From NCBI GenBank assembly GCA_030606465.1, contig JAUWGL010000073.1, positions 1 through 5,496 of the forward strand: 5,496 nt of DNA. Reading direction: 5' to 3'. The notes under the pieces were generated by a model. It did not search any database. It saw only the letters and a program-made list of their open reading frames with translations, and was not told where the DNA came from. Below, one piece after another: positions 1-5,400 of the stretch. This DNA comes from Thermoplasmata archaeon (lineage in GTDB: Archaea; Thermoplasmatota; E2; DHVEG-1). The first letter of the stretch is position 1. Each line of letters begins with the position of its first letter. Made by a program: the position numbers and the translations under genes.

Positions 1-455
1 GAATATGGTTCCAGTAGTTTCCTTTCATTATTATTTAGTGTTCCAATACTAATCATAATCTCTGCATCTGAAAATTTTGAGATTAGATCAATATCCATAA
101 TAACCAAGTTGGATTTTGTTTGAATACATATTGGGAAATCATGGATAAGAAGTTGTTCAAGGCAATACCGTGTTAGATGATATTTTTTTTCAACTGGTTG
201 ATATGGGTCTGTAACTGTTGAAATACCAACAATGCCTGGTTTTTTCTTTTTTAGCTCTTTTGAAAGAACAACAGGTATGTTTGTTTTAACATCAACAAAA
301 TCACCCCATCTACTTCTATCAGTTTTTATTACATTTGGAACATAACAATAGGCACATTTATGTTGACAACCACGGTAAGGGTTTAAAGAATAATCAAGAC
401 CAGGTAAAGATGAGGATGATAAAGCTGTTTTACATTTGATCTCCTTTATTTCCAT
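1..455 (-). CDS. SplB-like radical SAM protein (COG1533 type), N-terminal part, cut by window edge
   Basis: Reading the minus strand from the ATG at 455 gives 151 residues that run off the left edge, so the C-terminal part is missing. Residues 28-40 read RGCQHKCAYCYVP. This is the canonical radical SAM CxxxCxxC motif (C30, C34, C37) that holds a 4Fe-4S cluster and splits S-adenosylmethionine. The motif TDPYQPVEK follows about 55 residues later, and the fragment ends in LEPY. Together these are the hallmarks of the SplB-like/Rv2578c-type family. Spore photoproduct lyase is the named relative, but most archaeal members have no proven substrate, so DNA photoproduct repair is only a possibility. 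The start is set by AAAGGATG at 463-470, 7 nt upstream, and the gene begins 15 nt after the nreA stop, so it is very probably cotranscribed with nreA. Family assignment is firm; function is unknown. Confidence 0.9.
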   Translation of the reverse strand, partial: MEIKEIKCKTALSSSSLPGLDYSLNPYRGCQHKCAYCYVPNVIKTDRSRWGDFVDVKTNIPVVLSKELKKKKPGIVGISTVTDPYQPVEKKYHLTRYCLEQLLIHDFPICIQTKSNLVIMDIDLISKFSDAEIMISIGTLNNNERKLLEPY

Positions 456-462
456 AAAAATT

Positions 463-470
463 CATCCTTT
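463..470 (-). promoter_or_regulatory. Shine-Dalgarno site of the SplB-like radical SAM gene
   Basis: On the minus strand AAAGGATG lies 7 nt before the ATG at 455, within the 15-nt gap after the nreA stop. The ATG that overlaps it (465-463) is out of frame with the radical SAM motif, so 455 is the better start. An SD at an internal gene, contrasted with its absence at nreA itself, fits the archaeal pattern of leaderless first genes and SD-led downstream genes. Confidence 0.6.
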
Positions 471-1754
471 TTAGAAATCCTCAAGTCTTTTTTGATATAA
501 TCTATTTTTAAGAACTGCACTATTCCGAATCCATCTCTGAAGTGGTATATCCATTTTTTGTGAGATGAAAACAAGTGCTTGGTCAAGTGTGTCAAACTTA
601 CGATATGGTTTTTTTAAGGCTTGTCTAACACTTTCGCGGACATTCCAAACACCTATAGGCATAATATAACCAGGATGAGCCTCCCTGAGTACTAATGCTC
701 CTGCTTGCCGTCGTTCCTTATTTAACGACTCATTGACTGCTAGACGAGCGGAATAATAACAACCACCTATCTCAGCATACGTTTTCCGCCCCTTGTAAAA
801 CTCATAACTGTTAAAAATCGAAATGGTTCTACCATATGGATTCCAAGTAGTATTTGGATACCATGCCTCAATGAGCTCATATTGCCATTCAGATGGCATC
901 ATGAGAACCGCCCATCTGTTGTCAAACTGATTATGATAGTAAACACGGTATTCATTTATCCGTGGGTATGTCTTGGTTTTTTTCATCAAGGTTTCTCCAA
1001 CTGTGGAGTCAACAGCGGTGATACTCCAACGTGTAGGAACAAATCTTCTGTATTTTTTAACACCAAAAGCTCCAACACTAAAAGCTCGTTGGATTTTAGA
1101 AACTTTTACTCCATCTTTATACAAGTTAAAAACAGCATCACGTGCTTTCAGATCAGTATCATAAAAAGCCTTCTCAACATGTTGTTCATATTTAGGATTT
1201 GAGATATCAAACTTCCTTAAGGGAGCTGAAGGACCATGTGGTTGTACTTCATCATAAAAAGCTATTTTTCCACGTGGTTTTTTTTCAAAAACTGCCTCAG
1301 AAAAAACACTGTTTTTTGACAGAGCAAGCTCCCGAGTGTATTCCACAATCTTGTTTGAACTTTCAACATTATAAACATCAACATTGTGTTTTCCACGTAT
1401 GAGCATTGAACGGAAATCTACTATATCATCAATGCTTCTATCTAACCATAATTCAGGTGTATCAATTAAAGATGTATCACCCATAACTGGAGGGATCATA
1501 GGTCCAATTGAAACCTTTGGATAACCAACTCGTCCAATGAAAACACTTGGTGGAGACGATCCACCGATTTTTAATGTATCAATCAATGGCCTGACTTTAT
1601 CTCGTGAATGATATTTTACAATTACTGGACAGCGGGATTTACCGCATAAAAACTTTGTACCACGGCATAATGCGCATAAGCTAGGAGATTCCTGCCTTTT
1701 AATTGGTAAAAGTTTCTTTTGATTCTTTGAATTTAATTTATTGTTATGCAACAT
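471..1754 (-). CDS. nreA: Nre-family archaeal DNA repair protein (NreA-like)
   Basis: A 427-residue protein, full length for the Nre family. After a basic N-terminal tail comes a CxxC-x6-C-x4-C cluster (C27, C30, C37, C42, in a CALCRGTKFLCGKSRCP context) that should bind zinc. The Nre N-terminal domain follows, with the typical GGSSPPSVFIGRVGYPKVSIGPM stretch (split here as residues about 64-87). The C-terminal domain includes EWQYELIEAWYP. The last seven residues, QKRLEDF (421-427), form a terminal PCNA-interacting (PIP) box of the type Q-x-x-L-x-x-F. In haloarchaea NreA is known to bind PCNA through such a tail and to take part in the DNA damage response. Here it probably acts in the cytoplasm at PCNA-loaded DNA. 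The gene heads a minus-strand operon with an SplB-like radical SAM gene. The ATG at 1754 has no SD but lies 24 nt from a TATA-like box, as expected for a leaderless mRNA. Confidence 0.95.
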   Translation of the reverse strand: MLHNNKLNSKNQKKLLPIKRQESPSLCALCRGTKFLCGKSRCPVIVKYHSRDKVRPLIDTLKIGGSSPPSVFIGRVGYPKVSIGPMIPPVMGDTSLIDTPELWLDRSIDDIVDFRSMLIRGKHNVDVYNVESSNKIVEYTRELALSKNSVFSEAVFEKKPRGKIAFYDEVQPHGPSAPLRKFDISNPKYEQHVEKAFYDTDLKARDAVFNLYKDGVKVSKIQRAFSVGAFGVKKYRRFVPTRWSITAVDSTVGETLMKKTKTYPRINEYRVYYHNQFDNRWAVLMMPSEWQYELIEAWYPNTTWNPYGRTISIFNSYEFYKGRKTYAEIGGCYYSARLAVNESLNKERRQAGALVLREAHPGYIMPIGVWNVRESVRQALKKPYRKFDTLDQALVFISQKMDIPLQRWIRNSAVLKNRLYQKRLEDF

Positions 1755-1773
1755 TGTATCATTGGATTATTTG

Positions 1774-1782
1774 TTTTAAATA
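1774..1782 (-). promoter_or_regulatory. TATA box of the nreA operon
   Basis: On the minus strand this reads TATTTAAAA, preceded by a purine-rich GGGAGGA (1783-1789) in the place of a BRE. Its centre (1778) is 24 nt from the A of the nreA ATG at 1754. That is the usual TATA-to-transcription-start distance in archaea, so the transcript probably begins at or near the start codon (leaderless). Confidence 0.6.
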
Positions 1783-1829
1783 TCCTCCCAAGAGATGATT
1801 AAAAGTATATCCATTTCCACTCCAAATAC

Positions 1830-1840
1830 TTATTTATTAG
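1830..1840 (+). promoter_or_regulatory. Putative TATA box of the cyclophilin-dUTPase operon
   Basis: TTATTTATTAG lies about 27-33 nt ahead of the preferred ATG at 1867, which would give a leader of a few bases or none. No SD lies between this box and the start codon. The match is AT-rich but not a textbook TATA box, so the call is moderate. Confidence 0.45.
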
Positions 1841-1866
1841 ATATTGCATTCCGACTTCTGTTTATT

Positions 1867-2616
1867 ATGGCAGCAAAAAAGTATACAAGTGATAGAAAGA
1901 GATCAAGGCCGGTTACAAAAAGAAAAAAAACAGACGCATTTAAAAAAAATAAGTTAGTCACAGGTATTGTTTTGATAATTATTGTTGTAGTAGCAATAGC
2001 TGGTGTTTATGTTGTTTATACTGGAGATAATGATAACAATGAATCAGGTGATCAAAACAATGGCTCTAATGGACAAGGCAATGAAGAAGGCAATCCAATT
2101 GCAGTTATAAATACTTCAATGGGAACAATTAAAGTTGAACTGTATGAAGACAAATTACCAATAACTGCAGGAAATTTCATTGATTTAGCAAATGATGGAT
2201 TCTATGATGGACTTATATTCCATCGAGTAAAAGATAGTTTTATGATACAAGCTGGAAGATACTATCCAGATGGTTCACAAAAACAAAGTCCATATGGACC
2301 AATAGATCTAGAAATTCATCCAGATGTAAAACACGTAGATGGTGCAATATCTATGGGACAGATTCCAGGTGATCCCAATAGTGCGACAAGTGAGTTTTTC
2401 ATATGTGATGGTGTACAACGTGGGCTCGATGATGACTACTTGCAAGAAACTTATGGTCAAAGAGGCTATGCTGCATTTGGTATGGTTATAGAAGGAATAG
2501 ATGTGATGAGAGATATCGCAAGCACACCACACGATGAGAGCCTAGAACCTAACCCGGGTGGTGGAAAGCCATTGGAGGATGTTATTATATATAGTATTGA
2601 AATAGAAAATAATTAA
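1867..2616 (+). CDS. Membrane-anchored extracytoplasmic cyclophilin-type peptidyl-prolyl isomerase
   Basis: From the ATG at 1867 the protein has 249 residues in four parts. They are a strongly basic tail (1-29), one transmembrane segment (about 30-51), a Asn/Gly/Asp/Glu-rich linker (about 52-76) and a cyclophilin domain (77-249). The positive N-terminal flank predicts an uncleaved signal anchor with the isomerase domain outside the cell. The active-site core GLIFHRV and FMIQAG is kept: R120, F125, M126 and Q128 match human CypA R55, F60, M61 and Q63, and F178 matches F113. By the same alignment, E176 replaces Q111, G186 replaces W121 and Y201 replaces H126, and about 12 extra residues (189-200) are inserted in that loop. 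Loss of the Trp suggests poor cyclosporin binding; activity may be altered. An in-frame ATG at 1795 would add 24 residues upstream, but 1867 fits both the promoter and the topology. A 22-nt gap leads to the next cyclophilin. Confidence 0.88.
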   Translation: MAAKKYTSDRKRSRPVTKRKKTDAFKKNKLVTGIVLIIIVVVAIAGVYVVYTGDNDNNESGDQNNGSNGQGNEEGNPIAVINTSMGTIKVELYEDKLPITAGNFIDLANDGFYDGLIFHRVKDSFMIQAGRYYPDGSQKQSPYGPIDLEIHPDVKHVDGAISMGQIPGDPNSATSEFFICDGVQRGLDDDYLQETYGQRGYAAFGMVIEGIDVMRDIASTPHDESLEPNPGGGKPLEDVIIYSIEIENN

Positions 2617-2638
2617 AAAAATAATGGATATGGTATAA

Positions 2639-3103
2639 ATGGGAAATAAAAAAGCAATATTTGATACAAATAAAGGAAGTTTTAAAATAGAACTATACGC
2701 TGATAAAGCACCATTAACTGTTGGAAATTTTATCAAACTTGTTGACCAGGGATTTTACAATGGACTTATTTTTCATCGTGTAATCCCAGATTTCATGATA
2801 CAATGTGGTTGCCCACATGGAACAGGTAGAGGGGGACCTGGTTGGACAATACGAGATGAGCTTCACCCTGATTTAAAACATGATTCCAAGGGTATACTTT
2901 CAATGGCAAATGCAGGACCAAATACTGGTGGTAGCCAGTTTTTTGTAACCGTAGCACCAACGCCATGGCTTGACAAACATCATTCTATTTTTGGTAAAGT
3001 CGTTGAAGGTTTGGATGTCATTGATACAATAGCTAAGGTTGATACAGGGAGAAATGATAAACCATTGCAGGATGTTGTTATCAACAAAATTACTATAAAA
3101 TAA
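2639..3103 (+). CDS. Cytosolic single-domain cyclophilin peptidyl-prolyl cis-trans isomerase
   Basis: A 154-residue cyclophilin with no signal or membrane segment, close to the minimal size of prokaryotic cyclophilins. The full catalytic set is visible: R47, F52, M53 and Q55 in FHRVIPDFMIQ, then Q100 and F102 in GPNTGGSQFF, and W110, L111, D112 and H115 in PWLDKHH. These match CypA R55, F60, M61, Q63, Q111, F113, W121, L122, D123 and H126. It should therefore catalyse prolyl isomerisation in the cytoplasm, and having the Trp it may bind cyclosporin. It shares GLIFHRV, HPD-KH and other stretches with the anchored cyclophilin just upstream, so the two are tandem paralogues of fair age. The ATG at 2639 is the only workable start: ATGs at 2624 and 2630 run straight into a TAA. 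GGATATGG lies before it as a weak SD. It is the middle gene of a three-gene operon. Confidence 0.95.
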   Translation: MGNKKAIFDTNKGSFKIELYADKAPLTVGNFIKLVDQGFYNGLIFHRVIPDFMIQCGCPHGTGRGGPGWTIRDELHPDLKHDSKGILSMANAGPNTGGSQFFVTVAPTPWLDKHHSIFGKVVEGLDVIDTIAKVDTGRNDKPLQDVVINKITIK

Positions 3104-3110
3104 AAATAAA

Positions 3111-3115
3111 GGGGG
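3111..3115 (+). promoter_or_regulatory. Shine-Dalgarno site of the dUTPase-like gene
   Basis: AAAGGGGG, ending at 3115, sits 5 nt before the ATG at 3121, inside the 17-nt gap after the cyclophilin stop. It is one of the clearest ribosome binding sites in the window, and it fixes the start of an internal operon gene. Confidence 0.65.
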
Positions 3116-3120
3116 TTAAA

Positions 3121-3594
3121 ATGACAATTCTTTCTGATGTAGATATAGAAAATTCTATGAAAAACAACGAACTTGGAATAGAGCCTTTTGTTAAAAAAAA
3201 TCTTACACCAAATGGTTATGATCTTTCTATTGATGAAGTGTTTATTCGAAAAACAGATGAGCATATCAAAGAAGGGATTGCAACAATTCCTGCTCAGACA
3301 TGGTTTGCAATTAGTACCAAGGAATTTGTGAAAATGGGACATCAAATTACTTCTCAGCTTTGGATTAGATCTAGTTATGCTCGTAAAGGTGTGATGGCTA
3401 GTTTTGGAAAGGTAGATGCCGGGTTTCATGGGACGTTGACTATTAGTTGTTTTAATTCAAATGATGAACCACTTGAGATTCCGATTGGTGATCGTTTTTG
3501 TCAGATAGTTTTTGAACATCTTTCTTCGATACCATCTGAGCTTTATGATAAGAAATCTGGTAACTATCAAAATCAGCGAGGAGTAAAACTATAA
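3121..3594 (+). CDS. dut: dUTPase/dCTP-deaminase superfamily protein, probably a dUTPase
   Basis: A 157-residue protein of the trimeric dUTPase fold. Visible motifs are P30-N-G-Y-D-L (motif I), I82-R-S-S-Y-A-R-K-G-V (motif II), V98-D-A-G-F-H-G-T-L-T-I-S (motif III) and the C-terminal NYQNQRGVKL that closes over the nucleotide. Automatic annotation would probably call it dCTP deaminase (dcd). In dCTP deaminases, however, the residue after the motif III strand is a catalytic Glu (E138 in E. coli, E145 in the M. jannaschii bifunctional enzyme). Here it is S109, as in true dUTPases (E. coli ...LMISVWN). D99, matching the dUTPase catalytic Asp, is present. I infer hydrolysis of dUTP to dUMP and pyrophosphate, which keeps uracil out of DNA. 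That matters in archaea because B-family polymerases stall at template uracil. It is the last gene of the cyclophilin operon, and its stop overlaps that of trmI on the other strand. Confidence 0.82.
   Translation: MTILSDVDIENSMKNNELGIEPFVKKNLTPNGYDLSIDEVFIRKTDEHIKEGIATIPAQTWFAISTKEFVKMGHQITSQLWIRSSYARKGVMASFGKVDAGFHGTLTISCFNSNDEPLEIPIGDRFCQIVFEHLSSIPSELYDKKSGNYQNQRGVKL
3589..3594. other. Interlocked convergent stop codons (6-bp tail-to-tail overlap)
   Basis: The hexamer CTATAA ends both operons: TAA at 3592-3594 stops the plus-strand dUTPase-like gene, and the CTA at 3589-3591 is the TAG stop of trmI on the minus strand. With no intergenic space, each transcript must end inside the other gene, so the mRNAs should have complementary 3' ends. 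I see no clear hairpin here, only short T runs such as TTTT at 3598-3601. Confidence 0.9.
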
Positions 3595-4353
3595 TACTTT
3601 TCTGGCAAATGTTAGATAGCCAGTATGACCGAGCATGTCAAAACTTGGTCGTGTGCCACGATCAGAGACTACCATCTCTCGCTGAATGTTTTCAAATGTT
3701 TTAACTTCGATAAAACTATGTTTTTTAATTTCTTTAACGGTTTGTTCTACTTGTGATATAAGTGGAGAATACGTACATAGATAACCACCGGGTTTTAATG
3801 CATTCCATGCATGGTTTACTGCATCCCATGGATTAGGGATATCAAGAATAATTGCATCTAATTCTTTTTCATAGATCCCTTTAGTAACATCCTTGTTTTT
3901 TGTTGTAACATATTTTTCTAATTCAGCGTTTTTGAGATTTTTCATAGCATGATCAATAAAATCTTCACGATAGTCATATGAGATAACCTTGCCATTCGGT
4001 GCTACTATGTTAGCAAGTGCTATGGTGAGTGAACCTGAACCAATGCCTGCTTCAAGCACTATATGACCTGATCCAATAGAACAATTCATGATAATATGGG
4101 CAGCATCTCTTGGTAGAATGATTTGTGCACGACGTTTCAAACCCTGGAGTTTATCCAAAAGTGATGGTTGTAAAATCCAGAATTGTTTGTTTCCTATTTC
4201 TATTTGTTTTCCATATTCCCTTCCAACAAGACTACCCGGATCGATTACACCTACTCCCTTGTATTTATCGGTTTTACCAGAGGTTTTGATAATAAATTTT
4301 TTGTATTTTTCGTCGATGAGAACAATTGTTTCGTCTTTTCCTATTTTTTTCAT
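3589..4353 (-). CDS. trmI: tRNA (adenine-N1)-methyltransferase TrmI (m1A57/58)
   Basis: A 254-residue class I SAM-dependent methyltransferase of the Trm61/TrmI family, full length for archaea. A small N-terminal beta domain (about 1-70) is followed by RRAQIILPRDAAHII (74-88), the SAM-binding motif I VLEAGIGSGSLT (99-110) and YDYRED (126-131, ribose contact). Then comes the catalytic LDIPNPWDAV (170-179), in which D171 matches the Asp near the adenine N1 in known TrmI structures. The tail RPSFDMLGHTGYLTFARK is the family signature. The Pyrococcus enzyme methylates A57 and A58 of the T-loop, with m1A57 going on to m1I; the same specificity is likely here but not proven. The gene starts 10 nt after the RaSEA stop, with only a weak SD (GGGTTA), so it is probably translationally coupled. 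Its stop codon is interlocked with that of the convergent dUTPase-like gene. Confidence 0.95.
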   Translation of the reverse strand: MKKIGKDETIVLIDEKYKKFIIKTSGKTDKYKGVGVIDPGSLVGREYGKQIEIGNKQFWILQPSLLDKLQGLKRRAQIILPRDAAHIIMNCSIGSGHIVLEAGIGSGSLTIALANIVAPNGKVISYDYREDFIDHAMKNLKNAELEKYVTTKNKDVTKGIYEKELDAIILDIPNPWDAVNHAWNALKPGGYLCTYSPLISQVEQTVKEIKKHSFIEVKTFENIQREMVVSDRGTRPSFDMLGHTGYLTFARKVL

Positions 4354-4363
4354 AATAACCCAT

Positions 4364-5398
4364 TTAAATCTCTATTATTGAACCAAAACCTATATCTTCA
4401 ACATCAAGCAAATCTTGCCATTTATCATAGCATTCACATTCTAGTTTGTTAAAAACTTTTGTATCCTGATGTAATGAAAAATCTGCTATTGTATCAAGAA
4501 ATTTATGATCACATGCCTTGCAATTATGAGCCCCTCGGATACTACCTCCACCAACAACGTCACATTTAATTCTAACATCCTTAGTTGTTTTTTTACTTTG
4601 TTTCAATATTTCAACAACACTCCAAAGCCATGCTGGCCGGTATTGTTTACGATACCATAAATAATCAACCAAGGTGTTACGTTGAATATTTGTTGGATTA
4701 AAGGATATAGTATCGGCAATCGTTTTGATCTTTTCAACAGTGCCTTCAGCGTCTTCAATGGATTTTTTTTCTGTCAAAAAAGGAGGTTTAATGAGCACAT
4801 ATGTTTTCAACTTGAAACCCTGTTTTTTTAATTTTTCAGTAGCTTTTTTATAATCTTGAAATGTGAACCCTTTGTTGATAGCTTGTTCTCTAATAAAATC
4901 ATTAGCAGTTTCTAATCCTACACCTATTTCAAATATTTTAGATTTGGAGATTTTTTTGATTTCAGAAAGTCTACTATTCGTTATGTATTCCGGACGTGAC
5001 TCAACAGAAACCTTCTCTGCTGTTTCAAAAATCCTATGTAGGATTTTGTTTCTAACACCTGGTTTAACCTCATTATCATCAAGAAAACTCCCTGAATTAA
5101 AAATTTTAACAAATTTCTGATCAGAATAACTCTCCATCATGGTGTCAAACTGTTTTAACAAATCCGTATCAGTAACAGTTTTCCACATGCTATCATTGAA
5201 ATATCCGCACATGCTACATCCTGAGTTTAGAGCCCATGAGCAACCTCTTGTTCTGAAAATAATTACAAAAGTATCAACAACATCATCATTGTTGAGAACA
5301 TCTTTTTCAGACCAACATCGAACAGGCTTGGCTGGATCCCTGGTTTTTGGTGTGAAATCTTTTTTCAGGTTTCTACAGAACTCTGATAACTCTTTCAT
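4364..5398 (-). CDS. raSEA: Archaeosine biosynthesis radical SAM protein RaSEA
   Basis: A 344-residue radical SAM protein of the TIGR01210 type. The cluster motif RTRGCSWALNSGCSMCGY has the unusual CX7CX2C spacing (C53, C61, C64), unlike standard CX3CX2C. It is followed by SGSFLDD, ESRPEYI, FEIGVGLETAND (SAM-site strands of the partial TIM barrel) and a C-terminal part with further cysteines (C279, C293, C296, C321, C323), some of which could bind metal. In the known pathway ArcTGT inserts preQ0 at tRNA position 15, ArcS adds lysine, and RaSEA, in complex with ArcS, cleaves the lysine adduct to give archaeosine. Neither partner is in the window. The ATG at 5398 follows the stop of a PGF-CTERM gene by 2 nt, and trmI follows 10 nt after the stop, so transcription is shared. 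AAAGGAT at 5413-5419 could be its SD, though 14 nt away. Confidence 0.92.
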   Translation of the reverse strand: MKELSEFCRNLKKDFTPKTRDPAKPVRCWSEKDVLNNDDVVDTFVIIFRTRGCSWALNSGCSMCGYFNDSMWKTVTDTDLLKQFDTMMESYSDQKFVKIFNSGSFLDDNEVKPGVRNKILHRIFETAEKVSVESRPEYITNSRLSEIKKISKSKIFEIGVGLETANDFIREQAINKGFTFQDYKKATEKLKKQGFKLKTYVLIKPPFLTEKKSIEDAEGTVEKIKTIADTISFNPTNIQRNTLVDYLWYRKQYRPAWLWSVVEILKQSKKTTKDVRIKCDVVGGGSIRGAHNCKACDHKFLDTIADFSLHQDTKVFNKLECECYDKWQDLLDVEDIGFGSIIEI

Positions 5399-5400
5399 GT

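Larger units (their letters stand above)
1755..1866. promoter_or_regulatory. Divergent promoter region between nreA and the cyclophilin operon
   Basis: This 112-bp stretch separates two divergent operons and holds one TATA-like element for each direction (listed separately). Neither first gene has a recognisable SD. I see no convincing inverted repeat that would mark a regulator site. A plus-strand open frame does extend back to an ATG at 1795, but that start is rejected (see the cyclophilin entry). Confidence 0.6.

Noticed and set aside
181..190. Run of T on the plus strand as a terminator
   Set aside because: It encodes lysine codons within the radical SAM gene on the minus strand, and no transcript is expected to end there.
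882..1402. Plus-strand open frames inside nreA
   Set aside because: They oppose a complete, strongly conserved nreA frame, have no SD or recognisable domain, and are best explained as shadows of it.
1795..1866. Upstream in-frame ATG giving the anchored cyclophilin 24 more residues
   Set aside because: No SD precedes 1795, and the TATA-like box on this strand lies downstream of it. The 1867 start gives a clean basic-tail signal anchor at a sensible distance from that box.
2624..2632. Earlier ATGs (2624, 2630) for the cytosolic cyclophilin
   Set aside because: Both are in frame with a TAA at 2636-2638, so they cannot start the gene.
2308..2736. Minus-strand open frames inside the cyclophilin genes
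   Set aside because: The plus-strand cyclophilin motifs are unmistakable across the same bases; the opposite frames have no motif.
2980..3429. A 149-residue minus-strand open frame across the cyclophilin/dUTPase junction
   Set aside because: It overlaps two conserved genes and a good SD on the other strand, and its product is low-complexity with no family features.
4088..4452. Plus-strand open frames across the trmI-RaSEA junction
   Set aside because: They are antisense to two clear enzymes and have no start signals.
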